Assembly (NCBI GenBank): GCA_017938145.1
Contig: JAGBCB010000007.1
Span: forward strand, 1 to 39,067
Direction: 5' to 3'
DNA: 39,067 bases
Source of the DNA: Lachnospiraceae bacterium
Lineage (GTDB): Bacteria > Bacillota > Clostridia > Lachnospirales > Lachnospiraceae
Shown here: positions 39,017 to 39,067 of the stretch, piece by piece
How the letters are laid out: the number at the start of each line of letters is the position of its first letter
Numbering within the stretch: the first letter of the stretch is position 1
Notes under the pieces: model-generated
Told to the model about the DNA's origin: nothing
The model's database searches: none
Seen by the model: the letters and a program-made list of their open reading frames with translations, nothing else
Translations under genes and position numbers: made by a program

Positions 39017-39067
39017 ATGTTAACACCTAGTATTTTTGGAGAAAATTTATTTGACGAATTCTTTGAT
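39017..39067 (+). CDS. Hsp20 small heat-shock protein, N-terminus (runs off window)
   Basis: Seventeen residues are visible: MLTPSIFGENLFDEFFD, a typical start for clostridial Hsp20/IbpA-like chaperones (PSIFGENLFDDFFD in relatives, from memory). AAGGAG lies 8-9 nt before ATG 39017; another ATG at 39011 is too close to it. The alpha-crystallin domain would lie beyond the window. The CIRCE element upstream supports a heat-shock role, holding unfolded proteins without ATP. Confidence 0.8.
   Translation, partial: MLTPSIFGENLFDEFFD

Noticed and set aside
1-39067. CRISPR array, rRNA or tRNA genes, prophage module
   Set aside because: No regularly spaced repeats, no tRNA-like cloverleaf or rRNA sequence, and no phage structural or integrase genes were recognised.

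Overview
The window looks like chromosomal DNA of a low-to-mid GC Clostridium-group Firmicute, most likely a gut Lachnospiraceae (relative of Roseburia, Eubacterium or Butyrivibrio). The grounds are strong AGGAGG ribosome sites, lipoproteins with Thr/Pro/Glu-rich linkers after the lipobox, many XRE and AraC regulators, GH94/GH95/GH26 glycan genes and a CIRCE-controlled hsp20. This placement is inference from gene style; no rRNA or tRNA gene was seen.

Region 1 (1-17.6 kb) is a plant-glycan utilisation locus. After the edge of an IS4-type transposase come a GH95 alpha-L-fucosidase-type enzyme and an AraC regulator on the minus strand. Divergent from them is a long plus-strand operon: GH27 alpha-galactosidase, small zinc protein, aldo/keto reductase, SGNH esterase lipoprotein, GH26 lipoprotein, orphan GH2 Ig-like domain, alpha/beta-hydrolase lipoprotein, CBM-GH26 lipoprotein, SGNH lipoprotein, an internal terminator, then GH51 arabinofuranosidase and a CE1-type esterase. 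Five surface lipoproteins would deacylate and cut a beta-mannan-like polymer outside the cell. The GH27, GH51, GH95 and CE1 proteins lack signal peptides and would finish the job inside. No sugar importer lies in the window. A DeoR repressor and a tiny HTH protein close the region on the minus strand.

Region 2 (17.9-22.5 kb) is accessory: a hicAB toxin-antitoxin pair leading an operon with a Nudix-methyltransferase fusion and two GNAT acetyltransferases, then a type I toxin-antitoxin locus (30-residue hydrophobic peptide against a convergent small RNA), then a beta-lactamase-fold serine hydrolase.

Region 3 (22.5-30.5 kb) holds a GH94 cellobiose phosphorylase divergent from an AraC regulator, an AraC/degenerate-GGDEF fusion, an XRE membrane protein, a second hic locus whose toxin is deleted, and an ECF S-component with a P-loop kinase.

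Region 4 (30.5-36 kb) is a three-gene operon of two zinc-ribbon ABC exporter half-transporters flanking a DUF1854 protein. Region 5 (36-39 kb) has a GNAT enzyme, two XRE regulators, a DUF2200 protein, a 5'-truncated flavin reductase remnant and the start of hsp20 behind a CIRCE element.

The most unusual structure is a set of long nested inverted repeats (about 80-180 bp) at gene ends near 0.3, 22.4, 26.8, 36.0 and 38.35 kb. Two of them share internal-loop sequence although their outer stems differ completely.
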